Shown here in pieces: positions 28,264 through 37,373 of a stretch of 64,000 nt of DNA. Numbering within the stretch: position 1 is the first letter of the stretch; each line of letters begins with the position of its first letter. Below the pieces are notes generated by a model, which had not been told where the DNA came from, made no database searches, and worked only from the letters and a program-made list of their open reading frames with translations. The translations under genes and the position numbers were made by a program. Source of the stretch: Tepidibacter aestuarii (GTDB lineage: Bacteria; Bacillota; Clostridia; Peptostreptococcales; Peptostreptococcaceae); assembly GCF_934924865.1 (NCBI RefSeq), contig NZ_OW235315.1, positions 1,922,001-1,986,000 on the forward strand, given 5' to 3'.

Positions 28264-28297
28264 AATAGTTTATATGCTATATAGCATATAAACTATT
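28264..28297. repeat. 34-bp perfect palindrome
   Basis: AATAGTTTATATGCTAT (28264-28280) is followed directly by its exact reverse complement with no loop. No T-run follows. It lies just upstream of the GNAT relic and may be an operator or a cruciform-forming site. Between 28300 and 28600 I see only AT-rich DNA sharing a diverged repeat with 61851-61986. Confidence 0.75.
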
Positions 28298-28599
28298 TAT
28301 TAGCATTTAATATCTATTGCGAAATTTGTAATAGTTAAATTTCATTATAATATTTAATAGTAAATTTTCACACAAATTACATTGCACACAATATTTGCGA
28401 TACATTCTATAAATAACTATAAATGTAACTGAACGAAGACTTACTTTATATAAAAATAGTTAATGGTTTAAGTCATAGATAAAAGAGAATACAATTAAAA
28501 AACAGCCTGAATCCGATTTAGCTAGAATATAATCTCAAAAATAGAACCTAAAAATTTAGGTTCTATTTACACGAAATAACTTATTGCTTTATATAATTC

Positions 28600-30045
28600 T
28601 TACTTGTCTTCATGAAATACTTTAAATTTCTTATTTAACTTACCTACACCTAAATATCTAGCCTTATAATCATTCAAAAGGTCTATAAACTTAGGCGATA
28701 ATATAAATAATGCAATTATATTGGCAAATATAGGTAATGCTGTTGTTATATCTGATAATAACCACAGTGTTGCCCCTTCATAACCCCAATAAACAGACAT
28801 ATACACAAATCCTAGTGCTGGTATTGGATATATCCATTTATACAATTTTAAAAACTTATCTTTTAAAGGTCTTTCCCCTAATAAATATCTAAGTACAACT
28901 TCTATTTGAACATATATACCTGATGATGTAGTTATACCAAACAAGAAAGTTGCTAATGCTAATACTATTCTAGCAAAAGAACCTAACCCTGATTCAAAAG
29001 CACTTAGTGTGAGTGTTGCTCCATCTAAACCTGAACTCCATTGACCTGTTGTTATTATAACTAAAGCGGTTACACTACACACTATAAATGTATCTACAAA
29101 TACTTCACAAACACCTAACACACCTTGTTTCACAGGATGATCTACTTTTGATGATGCATGTATCATTGGTGCAGAACCCCATCCAGCTTCATTTGAAAAT
29201 ACAGATCTAGACATACCTGTCTTTATAGCTATTGCAAATGTAGCTCCTGTAAATCCACCAAATGCGGCTGTTCCTGTAAATGCATTTTTAAATATCATAC
29301 TTATAGAAGATGGTAATACTGCTGCATTTTTACCTATTATAAATAATCCAGCTAATATATATAATATACACATTATAGGAACTATATTAGATGCTATTTT
29401 CCCAATAGTTTTTAATCCACCACCTATCATAACATATAATAGTAATGTGTAAATCACCCCTACTATCATCATATTTATATTAAAAGTATTCGCTACAGCT
29501 TCTGATACAGTATATGTTTGTATATTTATAAATATTGCTATAATAAATCCAAGTGAAAATAATGCTGTTAATATTTTGAAAAATCTATTAAATCCTTTTT
29601 GCTTTCCTACGCCTTTTTTCATATAATAAGTAGGACCACCAAAAGTTTCGTCTCCTATACCATTACTTCTATAATGAACAGCCAATGTAATCTCAGCCAT
29701 TTTTATTGTCATCCCAAATAGACCTGCTATCCACATCCAAAATATAGCTCCTGGACCACCTATAGCTATAGCAGTTGCAACTCCACCTATATTACCTACA
29801 CCTATAGTAGTCCCTAGTGCCATACTCATAGCTTGATATGGAGATATCATACCCTCTCCATTTTTTTTATCCGATTTTTTAAATAGTTGATTTTTAGTTT
29901 CTCTCCAAATAGCTTTCACAAATCTAAATTGGAAAAATCCTGTCTTTACAGTTAAATACAATCCTGTTCCAAGCAATATAAGTACTAGAGGCATTCCCCA
30001 AAGATAATTCCAAACTATATTCTCAATTAAAGCTCTTGTCTGCAT
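28600..30045 (-). CDS. Sodium:amino-acid symporter, AgcS family
   Basis: 481 residues. Signatures: SMALGTTIGVGNIGGVATAI, GGPGAIFWMWIAGLFGM, GGPTYYMKKGVG, and SRSVFSNEAGWGSAPMIHA. It is diverged from the other family member at 11025. Fifteen bases separate it from the ddaH stop upstream, so the two are co-transcribed. I infer import of an arginine- or citrulline-related amino acid, or exchange of it. Confidence 0.88.
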   Translation of the reverse strand: MQTRALIENIVWNYLWGMPLVLILLGTGLYLTVKTGFFQFRFVKAIWRETKNQLFKKSDKKNGEGMISPYQAMSMALGTTIGVGNIGGVATAIAIGGPGAIFWMWIAGLFGMTIKMAEITLAVHYRSNGIGDETFGGPTYYMKKGVGKQKGFNRFFKILTALFSLGFIIAIFINIQTYTVSEAVANTFNINMMIVGVIYTLLLYVMIGGGLKTIGKIASNIVPIMCILYILAGLFIIGKNAAVLPSSISMIFKNAFTGTAAFGGFTGATFAIAIKTGMSRSVFSNEAGWGSAPMIHASSKVDHPVKQGVLGVCEVFVDTFIVCSVTALVIITTGQWSSGLDGATLTLSAFESGLGSFARIVLALATFLFGITTSSGIYVQIEVVLRYLLGERPLKDKFLKLYKWIYPIPALGFVYMSVYWGYEGATLWLLSDITTALPIFANIIALFILSPKFIDLLNDYKARYLGVGKLNKKFKVFHEDK

Positions 30046-30060
30046 ATAATCCCCCTATTT

Positions 30061-30831
30061 TTAAAATCTAAGTGATAAACAGCTTAATCCGCCATCAAGC
30101 TTTCTATACTCAGAAGTATCAACTTCTATAACCTTATATCCTTTTTCTTCTATTGCTTTTTTAGTTTTTTCATATCCAGCTGGAACTAATACTGTATTAT
30201 TAACCCATATGCAGTTAGCAGAATAACTTTCATCTTTACTTATAATTATTTTATTAAAATCCTTAAATACATCTTTTTCAATAAACTCGCCTGCTACTAA
30301 TAAATTATTATTTTCTAAATATGCTAAACCTGTTTTTAAATGTAATACTTCTTCTAATTCAATTACAGAACCCGTATGTCCATGCTTTTCTAACTTCTCT
30401 ATGAATTGTCTGCATCCTTCTTCATTTGTTCTAGCAGATTTACCTACATAAAAGTGGTTTCCAACCATCATAACATCTCCACCTTCCAAAGTTCCTGGTG
30501 CTGTTATGTACTCTATTTTATCTTCTGAGAAAAATTGTTTTATAGTATCTATCATATCCTCTGTTTCTTTATTTCTAGACTCAGCTCCTGGATTACTTAT
30601 TATTGCACAGTTTTTAGTTATTACTGCAGTATCTTCTACAAAGCATGAATCTGGAAATCTTTCATCTGCATCTAAAACTGTTACATTTACATTACAAGCC
30701 TTCAAAGCTTCTACATACTTATCGTGTTGTTTTAATGCTAATTCATAATTTGGTTTTCCTAATTCTGGTGCTGATGTTATGCCCTCTACCATTGATCTTG
30801 ATGGTCTTTTTACAATTACATTTTTAAACAT
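30061..30831 (-). CDS. ddaH: Dimethylarginine dimethylaminohydrolase-family amidinohydrolase
   Basis: 256 residues, typical DDAH length. Visible motifs: FPDSCFVEDTAVI (substrate-binding Asp/Glu), EGGDVMMVGNHFYVG, catalytic His in LHLKTGLAYLENN, and catalytic Cys in DGGLSCLSLRF at the C-terminus. DDAH hydrolyses N-omega-methylarginines to citrulline and a methylamine; some bacterial members act on related guanidines. ATG with GGAGGAGGATTTAGT. It precedes an AgcS symporter in one operon. Confidence 0.85.
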   Translation of the reverse strand: MFKNVIVKRPSRSMVEGITSAPELGKPNYELALKQHDKYVEALKACNVNVTVLDADERFPDSCFVEDTAVITKNCAIISNPGAESRNKETEDMIDTIKQFFSEDKIEYITAPGTLEGGDVMMVGNHFYVGKSARTNEEGCRQFIEKLEKHGHTGSVIELEEVLHLKTGLAYLENNNLLVAGEFIEKDVFKDFNKIIISKDESYSANCIWVNNTVLVPAGYEKTKKAIEEKGYKVIEVDTSEYRKLDGGLSCLSLRF

Positions 30832-30957
30832 ACTAAATCCTCCTCCAAATTTTTGTTTTATAGTTTGTTTATATAATATATGTTATGCCAAAATAAATAT
30901 GTTCATATGAAATGATTTGTGGTTCTAAAGCAGACAGCCCCTATTCCTTATACAAAA

Positions 30958-30986
30958 AACTCTGGACCTCAAAGGTTTCCAGAGTT
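30958..30986 (-). terminator. Terminator hairpin, repeat copy 2
   Basis: AACTCTGGA/TCCAGAGTT stem followed on the minus strand by TTTTTTGTATAAGG. Similar to 23398-23427, including the flanking TCTAGCA. It lies upstream of ddaH with no gene to terminate. Confidence 0.55.
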
Positions 30987-31077
30987 CTATCTAGCACTAA
31001 TGTTATCTTAATTATATTAGTGTTTATATATTTTCAAATTCGAAGCTAGTACTATTATTTATCATTTGATTTTTCTA

Positions 31078-31262
31078 CTTCTTCTATTGTTAAACAATAT
31101 GATTATAAGAATAAAAAAACAAAAACAGCAGAAATGGATATAGATCTAAAAATGTTCTATCTGGTTTTGGAGAAATAAAACTTAGTATACCAAAAGATAG
31201 AAATGGCTAATATGAACCAAAAGTAATAAAAAACAATGAAATTGTGTCATTACAAAAGTCAT
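31078..31262 (+). mobile_element. IS256-family transposase relic
   Basis: Plus-strand reading in two frames gives YDYKNKKTKTAEMDIDLK and SGFGEIKLSIPKDRNG, stop, YEPKVIKNNEI. SxxGEIxIxVPRDRNGxFEPxxI is the N-terminal IS256 (mutator) transposase signature. One frameshift and one stop; the catalytic part is absent. 31263-31416 is AT-rich and holds the proB start region. Confidence 0.65.
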
Positions 31263-31416
31263 CGCTTTTTTCTATATTTTTAAAATAAAATAATTTCATT
31301 ATGAATTAGTAAAAAAGTATATATAAATAAATAAATAAATAAATATAATTCTATCTCAAATATTAACATACATTTTTTGATATAATCATTTAATATCAAA
31401 TAGAAAGAGGGATTTT

Positions 31417-32208
31417 ATGCAATATAGAGAAAAATTAAAAAAAGCGGACAAAATAGTTATTAAGGTAGGTAGTTCTACTCTAACCTACTCCAATGGAAGG
31501 TTAAATTTTAATCGATTGGAAAAATTAGCAAGAGTATTAACTGATTTACGTAATCAAGGGAAAAAAGTGATTTTAGTTTCTTCTGGATCTATTGTGGTGG
31601 GAAATGAGAAACTAGGATTAACAAAGCGATCAGAAAAATTACCAGAAGTACAAGCTGCTGCTGCTATAGGTCAAGCTGTATTAATGAAAATATATCAGAA
31701 ATTTTTTGAAGAATATAATCAATTGGTGGCTCAAATTCTTGTAACAAAGGATGTAATGGATAATTCTATTAGAAAGAATAATGCAGAAAATACTTTTAAC
31801 ACTCTTGTAGATATGGGTATCATTCCCATTGTAAATGAGAATGATACTGTCGCAACTGATGAGATTGAATTTGGAGACAATGACACGTTATCAGCAACTG
31901 TAGCATCTTTAATAAAGGCAGACATTTTGATTTTATTATCTGATATAGACGGGTTGTATACTAATGATCCAAGAAAAGATTCTTCAGCTAACATAATTTC
32001 TATCGTAAATGGAATATCTCGTGAAATAGAAGAAGTAGCTAGTGGTGCTGGTACAACATTTGGAACAGGTGGCATGATAACTAAAATATCGGCTGCAAAA
32101 ATATGTAATGAATCAGGAGTTGATATGGTGATTGCTAATGGAAAAGATCCTCATATAATATATGATATATTATCTGGCGAAGATTTAGGAACTTTATTTT
32201 TAGCTTAG
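31417..32208 (+). CDS. proB: Glutamate 5-kinase
   Basis: First enzyme of proline synthesis: glutamate + ATP to gamma-glutamyl phosphate. 263 residues, the short form without a C-terminal PUA domain. Kinase motifs: IVIKVGSSTLTY, VSSGSIVVG, IPIVNENDTVA, FGDNDTLSA, GTGGMITKISAA. AGAAAGAGGGATTTT precedes ATG, and TATAAT at about 31380-31385 is a possible -10. proA follows after 55 bases on the same strand. Confidence 0.95.
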   Translation: MQYREKLKKADKIVIKVGSSTLTYSNGRLNFNRLEKLARVLTDLRNQGKKVILVSSGSIVVGNEKLGLTKRSEKLPEVQAAAAIGQAVLMKIYQKFFEEYNQLVAQILVTKDVMDNSIRKNNAENTFNTLVDMGIIPIVNENDTVATDEIEFGDNDTLSATVASLIKADILILLSDIDGLYTNDPRKDSSANIISIVNGISREIEEVASGAGTTFGTGGMITKISAAKICNESGVDMVIANGKDPHIIYDILSGEDLGTLFLA

Positions 32209-32263
32209 TAAATCTAATTAATAGTTTAAAAGTATAAATATTTGAAATAGTAGGAGGTTTAAA

Positions 32264-33511
32264 ATGGAAAATCTGAAAATCAAAGGGGAAAAGGCTAAAA
32301 AATCTAGTTATGTATTGGCAAAATTATCTCCTGATGCTAAAAATAAAGCATTAGAAAATGCTGCTAAATTAATATTAAAAAGACAAGATGAAATAATAAA
32401 TGCAAATAAAAAAGATCTAATTAATGCTAAAGATAATGGTATTAATGGAGCGTTACTAGATAGATTAATGCTAAATCAAAATAGAATTAAATCTATATCA
32501 GAAGGACTTTTACAAATAGCAGCCTTAAATGACCCTACCGGTGAAGTAATCTCTATGAAAAAAATGCAAAATGGATTGATGATAGGTCAGAAAAGGGTTC
32601 CAATAGGAGTTATTGGAATAATATACGAAGCTAGGCCTAATGTAACAGTGGATGCTTTTGGACTGTGTTTAAAGAGTGGTAATGCTGTGATTTTAAGGGG
32701 TGGCAAAGAAGCTATCAATTCTAATATTGCTATTATAGAGATATTACAAGATGCTTTGTTAGAATCTAATATTCCTAAAGAATCCGTACAGCTTGTAGAG
32801 AATACTTCTAGAGAAAGTTCCATAGCTTTAATGAAGCTACACGAATATTTAGATGTACTTATTCCAAGAGGTGGAGCAGCACTTATTCAATCTGTAATAA
32901 AAAACAGTACTGTTCCAGTAATCGAAACTGGAGTTGGAAACTGTCATATCTATATAGATGTAAATACTGATATGAATATGGCTACATCAATTGTTAATAA
33001 TGCTAAAACCTCAAGACCGGGAGTTTGTAATGCGGCAGAGACTCTCTTGGTTCATAAAGACATAGCTGAAGAATTTTTACCACAAATATGCCTAAGTCTT
33101 AAGAAAAAAAATGTAGAAATTCGTGGAGATGAAATAGTTAAAAAGATTGTTCCCTATGTAGTACAAGCTTCAGAAAAAGATTGGGCTACGGAATATTTAG
33201 ATTATATTATAGCTGTTAAGGTTGTAGATTCTATAGATGATGCTATTAATCATATAAATACCTATGGAACAAAGCATTCTGAAGCTATAATAACTAATAA
33301 TTACCATAATTCCCAACGATTTTTAGAAGAAATTGATGCAGCAGCAGTATATGTAAATGCATCCACAAGATTTACAGATGGATCCGAATTTGGTTTTGGT
33401 GCTGAAATAGGAATAAGTACACAAAAATTACATGCTAGAGGTCCTATGGGACTAAAAGAGCTTACTTCAACTAAGTACATAATTTATGGAAATGGTCAGA
33501 TTAGAGAGTAA
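32264..33511 (+). CDS. proA: Gamma-glutamyl phosphate reductase
   Basis: Second proline enzyme: NADPH-dependent reduction to glutamate semialdehyde. 415 residues, normal length. Motifs: IGVIGIIYEARPNVT, KSGNAVILRGGKEA, LIPRGGAALIQ, and the catalytic Cys in GVCNAAETLLVHK. TAGGAGGTTTAAA before ATG. No proC is present in the window. Confidence 0.95.
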   Translation: MENLKIKGEKAKKSSYVLAKLSPDAKNKALENAAKLILKRQDEIINANKKDLINAKDNGINGALLDRLMLNQNRIKSISEGLLQIAALNDPTGEVISMKKMQNGLMIGQKRVPIGVIGIIYEARPNVTVDAFGLCLKSGNAVILRGGKEAINSNIAIIEILQDALLESNIPKESVQLVENTSRESSIALMKLHEYLDVLIPRGGAALIQSVIKNSTVPVIETGVGNCHIYIDVNTDMNMATSIVNNAKTSRPGVCNAAETLLVHKDIAEEFLPQICLSLKKKNVEIRGDEIVKKIVPYVVQASEKDWATEYLDYIIAVKVVDSIDDAINHINTYGTKHSEAIITNNYHNSQRFLEEIDAAAVYVNASTRFTDGSEFGFGAEIGISTQKLHARGPMGLKELTSTKYIIYGNGQIRE

Positions 33512-33738
33512 GAAATATAACGAATTTAAAAAATTGAAAACATAGCTCCTAATCAGAAAAGATCTAAGCTTCTTCCGCTAATCCCTTCCTACTAACGAAG
33601 AATAGCTTAGTTGTATATCATAATCCATATGTAGAAAATATATTGTCTGCTATTAAGGCAATTAAACAAGCCGTTGAGAATGGATCAAACATATATGGTG
33701 TAGGTATTTTTTGGTGGCCAACTTTTATGGGGGAAACC

Positions 33739-34546
33739 ATCTAGAAACGAAATATGTTTTAACATTAGATGCAGATACTTTACTCCATAAATTAGCAATT
33801 CGAAATATTATTTCAAGAATGTTAACAGCTCCAGATGATGTTTGTGCCATAGCAGGAACAGTGTTAGTTCGTAATGGTCGTAGTAATTTATTGGCAAAAG
33901 TTCAAGAATGGGATTACTTCCTAGGAATTGCAAGTATAAAGAGACTTCAGGGATTATTCCAGGGAACATTAGTAGCACAAGGAGCATTTAACTAACGCAG
34001 TAAAACATGTGGGTGGATGGCCTGATGCTATTGGTGAAGATATAGTTTTGACATGGAAATTTCTTAGTAATAATTGGAAGGTGTATTTTGAACCATTAGC
34101 AGTTGCTTTTACAGAGGTTCCTGTCGTTTTAAAATATTTTTATAGGCAAAGAAGTCGATGGGCAAGAGGGATGATAGAAGCATTAAAAGTTTAAACCATG
34201 GAGGCAACCGCTATATACAGTTAAATATCTTACTGGGTGCAATTTAGTAATGCCTTACTTAGATTTTGTATATACTTTTTGTTGGATACCTGGATTAATT
34301 TTAGCATTTTTCGGATATTATTGGATTGTTGGTCTAACAACACTGTTTGTCCTACCTCTTGCTTTACTTCAAAATTACATTTTATATCGTTATCAAAAAA
34401 GTGTATTTTATAATTTAAATCTTAAAATCAGAAAAAACACCTTAGGATTTATAACATATGTACTATTTGATCAAATGTTGATGAGTCCTATATCTGTTCT
34501 GGGATATATGCAAGAATTTCTCAAAACACAAAGAATATGGAAATAG
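33739..34546 (+). pseudogene. Decayed second copy of the GT2 polysaccharide synthase
   Basis: Nearly identical at DNA level to 5647-6464 of the intact glycosyltransferase, starting at ETKYVLTLDADTLLHKLAIR and running to the same C-terminus (LKTQRIWK). The first ~178 codons are missing. There are frame breaks near 33993 (where SLYKTNAIK is lost) and near 34190 (IKPW lost by one base). The upstream 33560-33738 contains an unrecognised open stretch NPYVENILSAIKAIKQAVEN. A hairpin follows the stop. Confidence 0.88.
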
Positions 34547-34570
34547 TGTAGGATTTAAACCCTACACTAT
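34543..34570 (+). terminator. Hairpin after GT2 relic
   Basis: ATAGTGTAGG/CCTACACTAT with 8-base loop, then TTTCTAGATTATTTAT. Overlaps the relic's stop codon. Confidence 0.5.
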
Positions 34571-34629
34571 TTCTAGATTATTTATATTTAATAAATTTGA
34601 TTAAGTTTATATTACATAAATGAAAGTTG

Positions 34630-36075
34630 TTAAAATAGTATATGCATAGATAATGCAATTATCGGGATTCCAATTAGTGTTCTTTCTAAAAAACAAATAA
34701 TTAATTCCGATAACTTAACTGGTAATCTCGTAGCTATCATAACAACTATAGTTTCTGAGAAGAAAATAATTTGAACCATTGATAAAGTAGTAATAAAATA
34801 TCTTGCACCAATATCTAATACATCTACTTTGTCAGCTATTAATAAAACTGGTAAGAACATTTCTGCTATTCCTACTGGAACAGAAGGTGCTATTTCAGCA
34901 GCATTCGGAATAGCAAATATTTTCAATATCGGAATGAACAACATACCTACCCAATGGAAAAATGGAGTATATTCCGCAACAATCAAACCAGTTATACCTA
35001 CAGCAGACAATAATGTAAGTACTTTAGGAAGTATTGTATAACCATCAATTAAACTTGAGCTAATTTCTTTAAAAATATTTTCTGCAGTATATGCTCTTTT
35101 AGCAGCTCTGTCGATACCCTTCTTGAAAATACCTAACTCAAATTTAGATTCACTAACTATTTCTTCTTTAGTTTGTCTTCTACCATTGAAGTAAACATTT
35201 GGTTTTTTTGACAGTGGAGGAATTCTAACCATAAAAATGGTAATTATAAAAGCAATAAGCAGCGATGAAAAATATACTTTAATGAAATGTTCGCTTAAGC
35301 CTGCTGTTTTAATTACAAGTACTGCAAAACCCACACTTACAGCACTAAAGCATGTTGCAATTACTGACGCTTCTCTTTTCGTATATATGTTAGTTTTATA
35401 AAGCTTACTTGTAATGATAACGGCCATTGATGAAGAGCTTACAAATGATGCAATCGCATCTACAGCACTTTTTCCAGGAACCTTAAATATTGGTCTCATT
35501 AAAGGCTCTAGTATAGATCCTACAAAATCGATTCCTCCATAGCTTAATAAGAAAGGCATAAAGAATGCTCCAACAGGAATAATCCATGCGACTCCAATAA
35601 CTATGGCTGGAATAACCGTTCCACCTGTAGCCCCTCCTACAATCCATTCAGGACCAACAAATTGATCAAAACTAACATGTAAAGTATATATAACTGTGTA
35701 AGCTGCCCCTAAAAGATAGAAAAAAGGATGAAAAACTGAATCATGTTCAAAATACTCATGAAGCCTACTACCTTCTTTTGCAACAAATTTACCATAAAAG
35801 CTTGCAAAAGCATTAATTACTATAACACCAGTTATAGCCCATAATCCAAAACTTCCAAATAGTTTTATAAAGTAATTATAAATAAAACCAAATAGAACAT
35901 CGGATTTTCCACCAATATTAAAAGGAACAAAGAATACTATTACTGCTATAGCAGTAAAGAAAATTGATTTTAATAAACCTATTTTATAACTTCTTTTATC
36001 CAATCTTAATGAATCGAGATCATTAGGTTCATTAACATCAACATTAGTTTCTGTATTCATTGTAGTATCAGACAT
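34630..36075 (-). CDS. YjiH-family membrane transporter (nucleoside-recognition/Gate domains)
   Basis: 481 residues with about ten membrane spans and a polar N-terminus (MSDTTMNTETNVDVNEPNDL). Blocks such as FFVPFNIGGKSDVLFGF and SFVSSSSMAVIITSKLYKT, with a central GGIDFVGSILEPLMRPIFKVPG, are typical of YjiH proteins. It follows the agmatinase-like gene after 75 bases, under the same sigma-54 promoter, so it probably moves that enzyme's guanidino substrate or product. Confidence 0.78.
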   Translation of the reverse strand: MSDTTMNTETNVDVNEPNDLDSLRLDKRSYKIGLLKSIFFTAIAVIVFFVPFNIGGKSDVLFGFIYNYFIKLFGSFGLWAITGVIVINAFASFYGKFVAKEGSRLHEYFEHDSVFHPFFYLLGAAYTVIYTLHVSFDQFVGPEWIVGGATGGTVIPAIVIGVAWIIPVGAFFMPFLLSYGGIDFVGSILEPLMRPIFKVPGKSAVDAIASFVSSSSMAVIITSKLYKTNIYTKREASVIATCFSAVSVGFAVLVIKTAGLSEHFIKVYFSSLLIAFIITIFMVRIPPLSKKPNVYFNGRRQTKEEIVSESKFELGIFKKGIDRAAKRAYTAENIFKEISSSLIDGYTILPKVLTLLSAVGITGLIVAEYTPFFHWVGMLFIPILKIFAIPNAAEIAPSVPVGIAEMFLPVLLIADKVDVLDIGARYFITTLSMVQIIFFSETIVVMIATRLPVKLSELIICFLERTLIGIPIIALSMHILF

Positions 36076-36150
36076 AATAATCCTCCAATCATACCATGTT
36101 TATATTGCAACGAACTATTACAAAAACAATAGATATAGCGACTAAAATTA

Positions 36151-37113
36151 TTACTTTTCTAATTTTTTATGTAAAGCAAGCATTGAAATAAATTCAAAAC
36201 CTACATTTGCAGCCATAAAAGCGGTCATTTCAGTTGGGTCATATTGTGGAGCTACTTCAACAATATCACAACCAACAAAATTAAGATCTTTAAGGGCACG
36301 GATAACGGTTAATGTTTCATATGATGTAAATCCTCCTACTTCAGGAGTACCAGTACCTGGAGCATACGCTGGATCAACAAAATCTATATCAAAGGTTAAA
36401 AATACTTTTTTATCCCCTACTCTTTGTTTAATTTCTTGTATCAATGCCTCAAAACCCATTTCTCTAACTTTATGCGCTGGAATAAGTCTAAATCCTAATT
36501 CCTCTTCAGCAATTTTATGTTCGTTAGGATCATATAGTGAACCTCTCATTCCGATTTGTATTGTATGATTAGGGTCTATAAGGCCTTCTTCTACAGCTCT
36601 ACGAAATGGAGTTCCATGATTGTGTCTTTGTCCAAACACTTCTTCATTTATATCTGCATGCGAATCAAAGTGAACTAATGCAACAGGGCCATGCTTCTTA
36701 GCTATAGCTCTTAAATTTGGAAGTGATATTGAATGATCTCCACCGAAAATTATAGGAATTACTCCTGCATCCACTATTTCCTGCAATCCATTTTCAATAT
36801 TTTGAAAAGTTGGTTCAATGTAACCTGGAACGATATTTATGTCTCCATAATCTGCCCCATTTAAATTCTCTAATACATTTACTTGTAGATTCACATTGTT
36901 AGGTTTTATAAGTGCTGATATACTTCTGATAGCACTTGGTCCAAATCTTGAACCAGTCCTAAATGAACTAGCAGTGTCAAAAGGCACACCTATAATAGCA
37001 AAATCTAAACCTTCTGTTGTTTCTAACCTTGGTAAACGCATAAATGTTCCTGTATTACAAAATCTTGGTGAGTTTAAAGCACTAGCTGGCTGATTTAATT
37101 TTGTTTCTTTCAT
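36151..37113 (-). CDS. speB: Agmatinase / ureohydrolase family enzyme
   Basis: 320 residues. The binuclear Mn site is complete: FGGDHSIS, HFDSHADI, and TFDIDFVDPAYAPGTGTPEVGG. The enzyme hydrolyses a guanidino compound, releasing urea. Agmatine is the commonest substrate for this subgroup, but guanidinobutyrate or guanidinopropionate enzymes have the same motifs. TGGGGGTATGAATT before ATG. Sigma-54 promoter at 37165-37182. Confidence 0.85.
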   Translation of the reverse strand: MKETKLNQPASALNSPRFCNTGTFMRLPRLETTEGLDFAIIGVPFDTASSFRTGSRFGPSAIRSISALIKPNNVNLQVNVLENLNGADYGDINIVPGYIEPTFQNIENGLQEIVDAGVIPIIFGGDHSISLPNLRAIAKKHGPVALVHFDSHADINEEVFGQRHNHGTPFRRAVEEGLIDPNHTIQIGMRGSLYDPNEHKIAEEELGFRLIPAHKVREMGFEALIQEIKQRVGDKKVFLTFDIDFVDPAYAPGTGTPEVGGFTSYETLTVIRALKDLNFVGCDIVEVAPQYDPTEMTAFMAANVGFEFISMLALHKKLEK

Positions 37114-37164
37114 AATTCATACCCCCATTTATAATTTTTATTTTCGTTCAATTATTTAATATTT

Positions 37165-37182
37165 AAGCAAGTACTGTGCCAA
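37165..37182 (-). promoter_or_regulatory. Sigma-54 promoter of the agmatinase-YjiH operon
   Basis: On the minus strand TTGGCACAGTACTTGCTT: GG at 37179-37180 and GC at 37167-37168 with exactly ten bases between, matching TGGCAC-N5-TTGC. It lies 52 bases before the agmatinase ATG and next to a sigma-54 activator gene. Confidence 0.82.
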
Positions 37183-37266
37183 TTTTAAACTTTGATTAAA
37201 AATGAGGTAAATACTTAACTTTAGAGTGTTTACCTTTTAGAGTTTAATATTAAATTAAAATCTTGA

Positions 37267-37370
37267 AGGCAAAACTGCCTCCTATTTTATGTAAAGAATC
37301 ATGCTTGTCTACTGTTTTTGTTTGATTAAGAAAAAGAGGCAAAATTGCCTCCACAATGCAAATTTGCCTC
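37267..37370. promoter_or_regulatory. Repeated palindromic activator sites (UAS) and activator terminator
   Basis: AGGCAAAACTGCCT (37267-37280) and GAGGCAAAATTGCCTC (37336-37351, near-perfect palindrome), plus a third half-matching site TGCAAATTTGCCTC (37357-37370). They sit 85-190 bases upstream of the sigma-54 promoter, right for enhancer sites. The last two can also fold as AAAAAGAGGCAAA/TTTGCCTCTTTTT, which would terminate the activator transcript. Confidence 0.65.
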
Positions 37371-37373
37371 TTT

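Noticed and set aside
30831..30960. Sigma-54 promoter upstream of ddaH (TTTTGGCATAACATATATTA)
   Set aside because: GG is present but the GC of the -12 element is missing at the required distance.
30958..30986. Terminator of an unseen small RNA gene before ddaH
   Set aside because: No promoter or conserved structure could be seen upstream of it; kept only as a repeated orphan hairpin.
33560..33738. Possible gene containing NPYVENILSAIKAIKQAVEN
   Set aside because: Short, no start with a ribosome site and no recognisable family; could be a relic fused to the GT2 fragment, but I cannot support a call.
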